This document shows positions 1-11,202 of a stretch of 64,000 nucleotides of DNA, piece by piece. This DNA comes from Icerya purchasi. Lineage: Eukaryota; Arthropoda; Insecta; Hemiptera; Monophlebidae. The DNA is taken from NCBI GenBank assembly GCA_039619475.1, contig CM077116.1, forward strand, positions 274,536,758-274,600,757, read 5' to 3'. A program made the translations under genes and the position numbers. Below the pieces are notes generated by a model that was given only the letters and a program-made list of their open reading frames with translations, ran no database searches and was not told the origin of the DNA. Position 1 is the first letter of the stretch. Each line of letters starts with the position of its first letter.

Positions 1-568
1 TACCAACGGCAGGTCTCACGTTCAAACCTGTTCTTATTTAGCCGGTTTTGTTTTTTTCGATAAATATCGGATTCTATATTTACCGCGATCGTAATCGGAA
101 TAAAGAACAAAAGCGGTACCGGCGCGGATTCGCAGCTCTTATCTCGGGCGAGCCGCGGGGGGCTTGGAAATTTATTTATTCGGTTAAATAGCGTGTCGCG
201 ACACTTTTATTTTCAAACGGCCGAACAGGGGAGAGAAATCAACTATCGCGGCGCACTCTTATTAAATAATACGAAATTATCGCGCAAAGAGAGAGAGAGG
301 GGTCATAAATTCAACTATTAACGTTATTACAGCGATATTAATGATGTTCGCGAAAAGAGAAAGAAAGAAAAATGAATAGATTTAACAAGAAGCGATAATA
401 ATCTATTTCAACGGAGGACGCGCTGCTCCAGCTTGACAACGTTGTTGCCTAACAAAGTCTGCAACAAACAATTTGCGATACTCGGCTCTACTCCGGATCC
501 GGGGATATACCTATTATTGAAAGCCAGCGTATCATCGCCGAGATGATATTAGGACGGAAAAAGGCATC

Positions 569-638
<70 letters not shown>
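569..638. repeat. (ATT)n microsatellite
   Basis: About 23 uninterrupted ATT units, followed at once by T-rich sequence. The Ile-rich open frames across it on both strands come from the repeat. Confidence 0.97.
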
Positions 639-639
<1 letters not shown>

Positions 640-1990
640 GTTTTTTTTTCTTCTTCTTTTTCGTGTGCACAGATATCGAAGTGAGACCGATTTGCGGGGA
701 AAACGGGAATAAACCCTTAATTTCGACCGACTGCTTTTATCTGCGTTCCGCTCGAAGCGTCCCGCGATGATGATACGAGCTAATCACTGTTCCGTAACTA
801 ATATACTTTTATTCCACCATTTCATTTCGCCGGCACGCAAATAGTCGCTGGCCCGTTATTCTGTCGTTTTTATAAAGATATACACGCACACGTACACCGT
901 TCGCCATAAATAATAATGCATGCGAGCGTCAAACAATTACTTAACTTTTCCAACGGCAGTTCATTCGTTTAAAGAGCCCGACACTGCAGCGCCCTCGTCG
1001 ACTATAGTTCCAGTCTCTTGGCAGATTCGCCATTGTCAGCGTTCGACTTCTCGTTACAAAGTTAGCAGCCGCTACCGGGTTGCCAGCGTTGTTGCAGATG
1101 TAACGTCGAGGAAATATGGCCTCAGACGACGGCACACTGGCTCGGCTGCGAGACGCGGGGTGAGCGATTAGCCGGCCTATATTTGTATAACACCAGAAAG
1201 ACAGTTAATTCACTTCGTTTCAATGACCGCATCCTCTTTCCGGCAACGACGGCCATTTTATCCGACAAATAACCCTTAACCCGGGTCCCCGGATGAATAC
1301 AACAACTAACAAATATTCTTCACAAAAAAACCGATGATAACGACGAATGAATTCGGCGTCTCCACCGATTATCGCGCCAACGTTGTGTTATCCTTCCGTA
1401 CCGTTTGCTTTGCAGCTTGCGTCAAAGACCTGTCTGTCTTAAAATCGTTAAAACGTGTGGCTTTAAATTCTTTTTCGGCTTTTTTCTCTCTCTAAATTAA
1501 CCTCTAGCTCGCGTGTTCAATTTCATTCGGAAACTTTTAAAACGAAATCCAAATAATGAATACCTAAGTCCTGATAGTATAATTAAATCTCAATTTAACT
1601 ACGTAATATCAAACCCTTGCACGTACGTAAGTCTTCGGAAAGGTTGCGATAAATTAAGAATAGTTTCTCCGTTGGACATACAGTTAATATGTAATCTGTC
1701 CGTCAGGTTCACTAACGTTAAGGGAAAGGTGATTGTAATGCAAATAATGAAAAAAGTAATCAGTTAAAAAGATCACTTGCAACACAATTAATTTTTGCAG
1801 GTGATAAGGCTACTCTTTAGGCTATAGAAATCCACAAAAATTATTTCTCAAGTTTTATTAAAGTAACGTAATAATCTATACATACATATATGTGCGCGTG
1901 TTGTACATATCGTGTGATAATGTAACCAGGTGGGCCCATGGTAGAGGGGTATAGAGTTATCAACAACTCCTCAAATAATGTACATAGGGA

Positions 1991-2005
1991 CCCCCCCCCC
2001 CCCCC
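1991..2005. repeat. C15 homopolymer
   Basis: Fifteen consecutive C residues about 45 bases upstream of the first recognisable residue of CR1/L2-like copy 1. Long C runs are rare in this AT-rich window. Confidence 0.9.
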
Positions 2006-2049
2006 AGTCGTCATAGAAAATATTATATACCGAAAATAACGTTACGTTG

Positions 2050-3309
2050 TCCAGGTTGGTTGCACACAGGAATGCTAATCATTGTGACAATTGCTCCTCC
2101 GATTGTGTGCTACTTAAAGTTGTTAAGAGCTACAAATATCTGGGGTTAGTGATTGACAACGCATTAACATGGAAAATGCATAGAAATATAGCCTAACTCT
2201 AAAAAGTAAGGCAATCCATACCGGCGCGTTATATAGATTAAAATTTCTGATGCCCCAGGATGAAGTAAGGATGTATTATAAGATTTTGATAGCGTCGAGG
2301 GTCCATTATGCTGTTCAAATACCGGGCAAGGCAAAAAAATCGGAAATGAGCAAAATCAGCAATTTACTAGCGAGATGTCTGAAATTAATAACTCCCTGCA
2401 GAAATCTGGGAAACAAGAATAATTCTGATCCTATATGGTGGATAGAAAATAAGGAACTACCTCCAAAAGCGATGTATCGTTATCACAAGCTGCTAAAAGG
2501 TAAATTGCAAGACGTGCGCAACTGCCATTAATAGATAAGAAGCGAAGTACCAGAGTACCTAAAGAATTGCCCTTTCCATTCAGACGGGGGATAAATAATA
2601 AAATAGATAATGTCGAAGAAAATGTATTGATGAATTTATTGTTAAGAGTACCGAAAAGGAAATCTGGATAGAACAGCATTTAGCAGTTTGGAAGGAAAAA
2701 ATAAAAATTTGGTTAATTGCTTGGTTGCAGGGATAGGAGTAATAATTTACAGTTTTCTCGGCCACCCCCAAATACAATATAAAAGGGTATTCGGGCTTGC
2801 GTGCATGTGGCATAATAGAGCATAATTACACCTATTTCGGATATTTGTTTATTGTAGTTAACTATGTTGCGTTGGCCGTATATTGTTCTGTTTTTAACAT
2901 TAATAGCGCGTTACATTATGATTATTTCATCTGTGTTGTATTTGTTCTGCCTGATTGTACTTTCTGGTTGTTTGTATGGGTTGGGATATGTTATCGTAGA
3001 ATACTGTGTAATAATATTATTAGTTATAAATTTCCAGATCGGAAGTGTATACGTTTTTTGTTAAGAGGATAAGATATTAGCTTCATTTATGAAGATTGTT
3101 GTTTTATTTCACGCGTTCGTGGTTTTGTGGTTATTGCAGTAGATATGCCGATATGTATAATAATAGTAATAGCTTAGTTCATAGTCGGACGTTGATATAT
3201 TATATTGTACGTTATATTTATACAATAAACGATAATAAGTGTTTGGGCACCGACAATATAGGCATTAGTCTCGTGGGACCCTTCACGGTTATTTCAAAAA
3301 AAAAAAAAA
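2050..3309 (+). pseudogene. CR1/L2-like non-LTR retrotransposon, copy 1 (5'-truncated)
   Basis: This is the 3' end of a LINE. Conceptual translation, with frameshifts, gives the end of a reverse transcriptase. First comes the thumb motif YLGLVIDNALTW (about 2135-2175), then a frame at 2250-2531 with a WGEAKK-like block, the RCLKLI motif and a WW dipeptide. The terminal WKEKIKIWLIAW block ends at a stop near 2738. The same blocks occur in order in the copies at 27.6-29.3 kb and 54-55.75 kb, which establishes the family. A noncoding tail of about 560 bases follows, with AATAAA near 3222, the family's GC-rich terminal block (3241-3290) and poly(A) at 3296-3309. The catalytic core and endonuclease are missing. 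The copy has stops and frameshifts and is dead. CR1/L2 is my best clade guess. Confidence 0.8.
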
Positions 3310-5859
3310 TTCTAATGTGGAACGGTAGTTTTTATGTAATAGGTTTCAGCTTAGACATATATAGGGTACAGTTTGTAAGGCAAAATGGACTCAACGGAAC
3401 ATACTGCTGAAATCGAGAATAAAAAGTAGAGGGAAAATTAAAAGCTCGCATAATTCAAAAAAAGTGTGTCATGGTATGAAAATATTTACAATTTTACCGC
3501 AGAGAAGTTGCGAATAAAAATTTACCCAGAAAGTGCCATAGTATGTTGGAAAAATGTAAACAAAGATATCTATCATGAAAAATTGTAGGTACACGCTTAA
3601 AATTCTGTACAGGTGAAAGGAGATTAATAAATCAACAAATGCTCACCTTATACATATAAGATACTGAAATGGAACATATCTTAAAATCTGAGCGGGTGAT
3701 TTTTTTCTTTTTTTTTGCATCCCTATTTTGCGTCGTCACGCTTTCAGCTGCAACGGAAATTGTTTTAAAAGTCATTATCAAGCAAATCATACGTAAAATT
3801 ATAATACTGAAAAAACTGTTCATCTGCGAGACACCTCTTCCGCCTCGACCGTTATCGTGTTTGCTTAGAAACGTTTTTCTCGGAAACGAATTTTGCCGAA
3901 CAATTTTCAAAATGATTTTACCGGAATAAATGTTTACTACTCGAGGGCCATCGTGATTTAAATCTTTCGCTCGCTGCATGGAAATTCGATTATTTCCTGA
4001 AGGGGAAAATTTAATTTTAAAAATTACAGTTCAAATCAGATGACAGCTCTAGTCGAGTCAGATTCAGATGATTCCTTAGATTCTCGATTATTACCGAATT
4101 TCGGTGGTTTCCGATTGAATCGCTACGAAGTATTTTACGTGATATTTCAGACATCGTTCTCAGTTGTCTGTATTTAATACTAAATTTTATTATTACCGAA
4201 GAACTTTTCAAATGGTTACTAAAAATACCGCTAAAAGTAAAGTCTATGCAAGAAGCACAGGTAACTCGCAAACGTTTACTATCCCTTTAATGGTCTTACT
4301 TGATAGAAAAAAAGAAATAAAAAAAAGTTCAGTGTAATTCTACAAATGTTATTTTATATGCATTTTAATTGTACTATTTCAGAAAAGTTTTGGATAATAT
4401 CTGAATGCCCTAAAATATGTTCTGCATCTTTTTGGATACAAAAGTTTTTATTGCAATGCTGGCGGCACTAAATAACGACGGTATTGCGGTACCGATTGCT
4501 TTTTACTGTATTTTAGTGCGTTCTTTATGAATGATGCAAATGAGACATCACGCAATCAAAGTTGTTTACACGAGCAACACTAATTTTATTCCGACTAAAG
4601 GTCATGTTCGTTATTGACTCAGATAATTTCTTGATGTTATCGCCGATATTTGTATAATTATCGTTGGTTAAATGCGAGGGTAAAGTAGTAGAAAAAAAAC
4701 AACAAAAAACCTTTAATTAATCTTCGCAAAGAAATTGACACAATTGTAGAATGGATCGTAATTTTTCGAACGCGGTAATTTATTTAAAATTATGAAAAGA
4801 TAATTAACACCGAATGGTTTCGGATCAACATGATGGCGTTTAATTTTTTTCGTTCGATTTAGCACTTTTTGCAGACATTACACATCCATCGCGACCCCCC
4901 TCCCCCCCGTATCTAACGCTATTTAAAATTGCAACTGGAATCTTATATGCAGCACTAGAACCGTTTCAAAACTACCACCATAAAACCGAAACAACCTTCT
5001 CTACCTCTGCAAATAGCATAGAGCTCGGCTATTTATTCAAATGCGATTGTTTTAAATTTATTCCTATGCATATTTGTGGTTAATAAAAATTTCGATTAGT
5101 TCTTACTGATCGATTAAAACGAAAACAGTTTTTATTTATTTTTTTTTTTTTTTTTCGCTGCTTCGGTTCTTAATCTAGCTCAAAAGGGAAAGCCGATTTA
5201 ACATGCGATGAAATTTTTGAGCATTTACTGATGCATATACATGTCTTTTCTGTTAACTTCAGCAGGCTAATGATCAGACATTTCTGATATTTTTAAAACT
5301 CGCAGTATTGTGATTTTAACGAAACACTCCCTTAAATGTGAAAATTATCAACACCCTGCGACAGACTACTCACTGTTGATGCAAATAAGGTCTATTAGAC
5401 ATAAGGAATTGTCAAGGTACGACCCCTTCTGCGTATAATATCGTCTCATACGGCTTTGTATACTCTTCTCTCGGTGACAAATATGACGTGTAATTCGTGT
5501 ATCACACTCTACAACGTTATTCGATCACTTACTGCCCAATTTATTCACATTTTCACGAAGCTGCCAGACGCTCGCACTCAGTACGATTAACAAGTCAACA
5601 CGAGCTACCATAAAAGATCTAATTAGTCGAGGTAAAGTTATAAATAGTATTTTTCGATAATTAGGAGCGATTCTCGAGAGCTACAAAAATTCCTTTTTAG
5701 AAACCGGCAAAAGCGAAGAGTGTAACAAATAGCGCGTTTCGAGTTAAAATACTGCAGCATATGATATTCTAGATATTAGCTGGCTAACAGATAAGGGGAA
5801 CTGAGACAAAGGGTTTAATTGTAGGATAGAAATAGCACGTAGAGCATTTCAACAATTTA
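3310..5859. other. AT-rich DNA, nothing recognised
   Basis: Short open frames only (for example around 3670-3980 on both strands), none with a recognisable domain. There are T and A homopolymers near 5135-5157 and a C-rich stretch near 4892-4908. I see no gene or clear mobile element. Confidence 0.4.
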
Positions 5860-6330
5860 ACAGTGTACTATAATGGATATCGATATGAAGTTAAAACTGT
5901 GACTAGTTATATCTGGGCAACACCGCTATATGGGGTGGAAACATGGACTCTTACAGCAGCCGCTTCAAAGAAAATTGCAGCGTTCGAAATGTAGGTTTTG
6001 TAGACGATTGTTGATAGTTGGACGGACAAAATAAGTAATAAGAAGGTCCTACTATAACGCTTGCAGAAAGAATGTGAACTATTAACAATTATAAAAAAAA
6101 CGCAAAATAATATAGCCGCGACATATTCTGACGGGAAATAAATATAAAACACTCCGGATGATACTTCAAGGAAAAATAGAATAGACCAAGGGCATTATGG
6201 ATACAGAATATAAAATGCTGGACGGGAATTAATGAAATGAGAAAACTAACGGATATAGTTAGAAGTCGAGATATGTATAACTGTTTGGTCGCCGACGTCC
6301 GCTTAACATGGCAAAGGAAAAAGACACTGA
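5860..6330 (+). pseudogene. RTE-like non-LTR element, C-terminal relic
   Basis: Translation in shifting frames gives the segment that follows the reverse transcriptase thumb in RTE-like elements. YGVETWTLT lies near 5925-5955 and matches the usual LLYGCETWTLT. A degraded WTDKISNKKVL block follows near 6020-6050, then a LLTIIKK-type block and a degraded R-G-R/W-I-Q block near 6190-6230. Every block is interrupted by stops or frameshifts, so this is an old relic. It resembles the C-terminal part of the larger element at 36.3-39.6 kb and the relic at 9.2-9.7 kb. The polymerase core and endonuclease are absent. Confidence 0.6.
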
Positions 6331-6547
6331 TATCAGATTGTAGTTCTTAGCTGGACCGCCGTTGAAACAGATAAGCCCAAATAAAAAGTACATCGACTGT
6401 CGCCGGAGATGGTTTAATCGTTTTACGTTTCGATCGCGCCCAGTAAATCTACTAAACTGCAAATGCATAGTCGCTGCAATATCTATGTGGATATAAAGGT
6501 TATTTGGTACTTACATAAATTTACTAGAAAACCGGTTTATTGAAATT

Positions 6548-6779
6548 AATAATAGTTATTAAGGTGCTTGGCTACCAAATCTAAAGCTGTCATAGGTTAT
6601 CGAGACTTGTCTCTTCCCGGATCCAATTCGCTCCCAAGGTAATACCTTATCTGAAATAATTGGGTACCAGAGAAATCTGGGAAAGTAAAAGCGGAACCCG
6701 AGAGAAAGGAACTGGCCCCGGTATTCCCATCAGATCCACTAGAACCTTAAGTATATTATGAAAGGGCTAATTGCACAAT
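6548..6779 (+). mobile_element. tRNA-derived SINE, family 1, copy A
   Basis: About 230 bases matching, in the opposite orientation, the sequence at 13427-13652. The head is tRNA-like: a worn box A region (TTATTAAGGTGCTTGGC) and a box B-like GGTTATCGAGAC at about 6596-6607. Such heads carry internal RNA polymerase III promoters. The body includes the blocks GAGAAAGGAACTGGCC and CCACTAGAACCTTAAGTA, shared with copy B. Copy A begins inside box A, so it is slightly 5'-truncated. It encodes no protein and would rely on a LINE for movement. I do not recognise a named family. Confidence 0.7.
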
Positions 6780-7921
6780 CCATGATACCTTATCATGGTT
6801 ATATGGGACTAACTGGTAATCAAAATTTACCGTCGCAGCGAAATTAATAATTTTGGTAGAAATTTTTACCGCAATTCTTTACGAATTAACGCTAGGAACC
6901 TCTCAACTGTTTCGAATTAGTCTTAGAAAACACACCGGTATCATTACTAAAATCGTGCCCATAAGTAGGTCACAGCTAAATCGGCCACAACTAGCATATC
7001 TTTGTCGGGGGTTTAGCTTGCCAGCTACATGTGATTTTATCGCAACCGCTAGAGCTTCACTTGCCCCTTTAACACAGTCCGAGGCCAGTCTAAATGGTTT
7101 TATCTTGAAACTAGGACAATTATTAAAGTGCAATGGAGGTGAGGCAAGCGCCGTCGAAAGGGCGATTTTTCTGCGTATGGCACAATGTGGTGTACGACGG
7201 AATTTCGAAAGAGTAACGTTTTACCAATTACCAGCGCGCTGTAACAGTAGACCTGAAAAAGAGTTGTTCACAGATATGATGAAAAACGGGAAAAATCGCC
7301 ATTTTCGTCTGCACGGAGGACGCTGCCAACCGATTACAGTCAATCCCATTCAGGCCATTGATCCCTGCTGGAATATAATAATAACATCTCGGCGGATAAG
7401 CAAATTGAACACACTATTCTAATCGATTGAAAGATAGACGTATACATCGAACGGGCATTAGTTAATGTCTGTATAGATAAAGCAGGTAATTATGTACAGG
7501 CATCAACAGGTACCGGTAAGCAGATGCGTTGCGAATAACTATGTATCGACATATATGCGCTATCTTATCAGCTTGTCAGATTGTGGCCGGCGCAGATTGA
7601 CAGATCAAGATGTATCCATAGGTAGACGTAAGTAGATGCTATCGTCAAATGTGAAGGGCTACTGTTCTCTCGGAGAGATAGCCAAGAAGACGACAAGCTA
7701 CCGTTGATAATAATGGTCCCCGGTTTGCCTCGCTGCTGTTATTTGATTATTATTAATGCCTCCTATTATTTACTGACCGCACCGATGAATGGCTCTTTCC
7801 GCTTTCTAAATGACCAGACCATTACACCGCCTTTTCATCATTACGGATATACATCTGTATATAGAACACGCTGCCCACAGTTATATCTATATACCTATCT
7901 ACCTCTCATACATATATATAT

Positions 7922-7962
<41 letters not shown>

Positions 7963-8249
7963 CATGTAAGATAATGGCGATTTCGTTTGTAATTGCCTAT
8001 TGAAAAGAATGAACAGCGTTGAACAAATCGTTATTCAGCTGAAGTATCAAGATAACAAGATGAGTTCGCCGATATTAAACTTAGTCAAAGTAAAGTGTTT
8101 CTCTTTGTAATCCAACGAGGGGAGGGGGTTTAGGTAGTGCGCCTTTTTAGAAAACGACGCGTTCTAGACAACGAGATTTAGAGGTTATCGAAATATACTA
8201 AGGTTTACAGAGAAAAAAGATGGCAAGAAAATTTTAACTTTTACACACG
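6780..8249. other. Unique DNA with one unassigned 189-codon open frame
   Basis: The longest open stretch, 6853-7422 on the plus strand, starts at TTG rather than ATG and matches no domain I know. An overlapping minus-strand frame of similar quality runs 6903-7133. I treat both as chance. The (TA)n tract at 7913-7956 lies here. Nothing else is recognisable. Confidence 0.35.
7913..7956. repeat. (TA)n microsatellite
   Basis: Mostly pure TA units, with a C interruption near 7923. Confidence 0.95.
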
Positions 8250-8365
8250 TACACATACACAAACTCAATCCTTCGAACTTCACGAAGGACACACACATTC
8301 TGGACAGATGAATGTATTCTATAATTCTCATAAAAGAGTTGGTTTTAATTGGTTGTGTTTTTATT
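8250..8365 (-). repeat. Short dispersed repeat, copy i
   Basis: The block around TTCTATAATTCTCAT recurs near 25838-25940 and 29388-29460, each time followed by a GGTTT(C/T)AGTTG-like block. Read on the minus strand, the copy at 25.8 kb gives QSTEIDFFMR. This resembles the (A/S)TEMDFxRR block just after the reverse transcriptase in RTE-like elements. The three may be small fragments of one LINE, but they are too short to be sure. Confidence 0.45.
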
Positions 8366-9187
8366 TATTTGTTTAATTTTATTTTAAATTTTTTATAAGG
8401 GATCGCTAACTATTACTATTAACCCAACGTTGGTGAAATTTACATATATATGTGTCTAATGCCGCCACTGGAATTCGAACAATTTTAACTAAACACCATA
8501 TTGACGGCATTTTATTTTTAAACGTCACACGTAATCGGTGCGAAAAAGTTACTACTTATAATTTTTATTCGTGCATACGTCTCCCAACGTCGTTTCAGGT
8601 CGCTTTGCTTCAACAATTATTATATGTATTTCATTTTTGGTTTCAAACGTCAGAGAGAAGAAATACGTAATTTTTATACACGTAGCGCCTAACAAATTTC
8701 GTAACAAGATTTCCAAGTGTAATTAAGATCATCTTATTACTCCCAGCGTAATTAATACATACGTATACGTATGAATGTATGTATCTGTTGTTTGTAAAAG
8801 TTACTGGTTTTTAAAAACTCTTAAATTACCTAATTTAAAATTTTTGATTGAACAGATGTCCAACTATTAAACTTTGGATTCCTCTCCCCTTCCGAGCTTG
8901 CATCGCATACGTTGTTCTGAAGTTATCGTGCTTAACGGTAGGTTTCGTTAATTTTTACGTTCATATAAGTTTATTATCTTCCTTTTTGAAATTTGAAAAG
9001 AAAAAATTAACTTTTGAAAAATTTTTAAAGCGCGATTATCACGCTTCTGATCAGTTAAAAGTGAATGAAACACTTTTTTGAAATGTAATTCTCGAAAAGA
9101 TATGTAAATTAAAAATACAGAATTAAAGCGTAAATGCGATAAAATAAATGAAAAAATTAAACGGTAAATTATAAACTTATTAATTTG
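8366..9187. other. AT-rich DNA, nothing recognised
   Basis: No domain-bearing frame and no clear repeat. A minor palindromic TACGTATACGTATG lies near 8760. Confidence 0.35.
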
Positions 9188-9710
9188 CTACGATGTTAAT
9201 TTATCTTCTTCTTCTTCTTCATCCGACGTTGACATTTTCAAGGTTGACGATCCACAATTGGAATTTCTTTGAACCAGTTGCTAAGATTGTCCATCCATGA
9301 AATTTGACGTCTTCCTCTCGATCTCTTCCCGGCAATTTTACGCTCAAGTAGTATTTTTAGAATGGTATGCCTCGATCCTCTCATGATATATTCCAAAAGA
9401 TTGTAGCATCCGTTTTTTGATGGTCTGTAGAAGATTCTTTTCCAGTCTGTTAAGTACTTCAATATTTTTCACTTTTTGAGTCCACGGTATTTTCAGGATA
9501 CATCGGTAGCAGTGCATCTCAAAAGCACCGATCTTTTTTCCTAATATTGAGTCTAGTGTCCAGCATTTACAACCATATAGTTAAAATGTAACATCTCAGG
9601 AGTCTCAGTTCCAATTTTAATTCTTGACGTGTGAATAGATTCTTCATTCTTATTAGTGCTCTTCTCGCTTGCTCAATCCTGCTACGTACCTCAGGTCTGC
9701 AAGTACAATT
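9188..9710 (-). pseudogene. RTE-like non-LTR element, 3'-terminal relic
   Basis: Read from 9710 down to 9188, this is the end of an RTE-like ORF in three frames. First is CRPEVRSRIEQARRALIRMK and LELRLLRCYIL (thumb region, 9710-9570). Next, frame-shifted, is CWTLDSILGKKIGAFEMHC (the ETWTL...R..AFEMWCYRR block). The open frame at 9462-9238 then gives YNLLEYIMRGS, a basic GKRSRGRRQISWMDNL block and a final W. It ends in a (GAA)n run at 9203-9219, the short trinucleotide tail common in RTE elements, in place of poly(A). Three frame changes make it a pseudogene. The polymerase core is missing. Confidence 0.72.
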
Positions 9711-10024
9711 CATTTACACGGCGCTTAAATGGTAGACGTTGTTGATTATAATTATGAAGTAGAACGCGGCCTTTATTGCTACCACAAAAAAGGGAACCTT
9801 GTCTGACAGAAAAAGTTTTTGAAATCTTCCGAAAAGTAAACGTCATCACATTATAAAGTATATGCGTCTCTCATCAGCTACAACAGTGTTTAGCGCCCAG
9901 CTCTGAAAGAATTCTAATAAATCTCTGTCGATGCGCAATGGAATGTGTTTTTTGAACTGTGTCTTTCTTGCACGTGTAATTTTAGGTTTAATCATTTTTA
10001 TTTATTCTCTTTTTTCGAAAATTC

Positions 10025-10675
10025 AAATTAAATGAAATGAAATCACAACTTTTTATTCGGAAATATATGTACATATATATATATATATATATATATGAAT
10101 ATTAAATTTAAACTAAAACACCGAAATGTTTCGGGAAGACAGTAGTCCCATAATCATGTTATTTTACGAAGTTAAAATTATAAACTGCGTGAAATATCGG
10201 TAAAACGTAGTAAAAGTCAGAATGATAAAAGTCGATATATAAAAAATTTAATAACCGCAAAATAACTAGAAACATCGAACAGGATATGAAAATATTAAAA
10301 AATAATTACAAAATATAATAATTTAAATTTTTTGCAGAGGTGTACTACATAAATAAATATAAAAATATTATTATTAATAATAACACTCCGTGTAATAATA
10401 ATCCTATGTTAAATATTACAGTTTAAATAATTTTTTTTAAATTATCATTACCATTTTGTGATTTTATTTATTTCATATTTTATAAAGACAGTTATGTTAC
10501 CGGAACTTTTAAATTTAATTGTAAGCGAAATTTTTTTAATTAATTCTTTACATATCGACTTTTAATATGTTTTACCAATATGTCACGCAGTTTATAATTT
10601 TAACTTTGTAAAATACCATGGTTATGGGACTACTGTGTTCCCGAAACAAGTCGGTGTTTTAGTATTTAATATTTA

Positions 10676-10764
<89 letters not shown>

Positions 10765-10800
10765 TAGAATAAAAAGTTGTGATTCCTTTTCATTTAATTT
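10025..10800. mobile_element. Foldback element with long inverted repeats
   Basis: The left arm (10025 to about 10240) reappears inverted at about 10540-10800. Blocks shared by the arms, read inward, include AATCACAACTTTTTATTC, a (TA)n tract, ACTAAAACACCGA, GTAGTCCCATAA and AAAGTTAAAATTATAAACTG. The (TA)n tract lies within both arms at matching positions (10074-10096 and 10676-10758). Arm homology seems to continue weakly toward the centre, so the unit is almost one palindrome. No transposase frame is visible, so it is non-autonomous. No target duplication was found. Superfamily unknown. Confidence 0.72.
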
Positions 10801-11160
10801 TAAGTTTATTTAAAATTAATTTTTTTTAAATTCTGTACTTTTTTCAACTGAATTTTTGATTTATAATTGAAAACAGGCATTACATGAATTGTAGAACTCT
10901 TTTTTTCCAGTGTGCGAGTGTAAAATCATCCATTTTATTGCAAGAAACCTTATCGTGAATTAACACATATTTTCGTAAAAATGATCGATAATGCTTCATC
11001 TGGTAATTTTTAGTTTTTTGGGAGGTTTTTACTTCTGCGCTCGATTAAAATATTCCGAATAATGTTTTTGTACACACACTTAATGTAGGATAGTGATGTA
11101 AAACGAAAAGTGATTACGAAATTTTGAAATTGATTAAAAATTCTCCTAATTTTGCTAAAG

Positions 11161-11202
<42 letters not shown>

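Larger units (their letters stand above)
1..2040. other. CpG-rich unique DNA, no gene recognised
   Basis: This stretch is richer in CpG and in non-repetitive sequence than most of the window. Short open frames occur on both strands around 920-1170, but none carries a domain or motif I recognise and no splice-site pattern links them. It could be intergenic or intronic host DNA. It holds the (ATT)n tract at 569-638 and a C15 run at 1991-2005. Confidence 0.4.

Noticed and set aside
1..35. T-arm-like sequence ACGTTCAAACC at the window edge
   Set aside because: It could be box B of a SINE or tRNA, but box A would lie outside the window and the loop size is wrong for a tRNA T-arm.
6853..7422. 189-codon open frame on the plus strand
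   Set aside because: It starts at TTG, has no recognisable domain, and overlaps an equally plausible antisense frame. Length alone does not support a gene.
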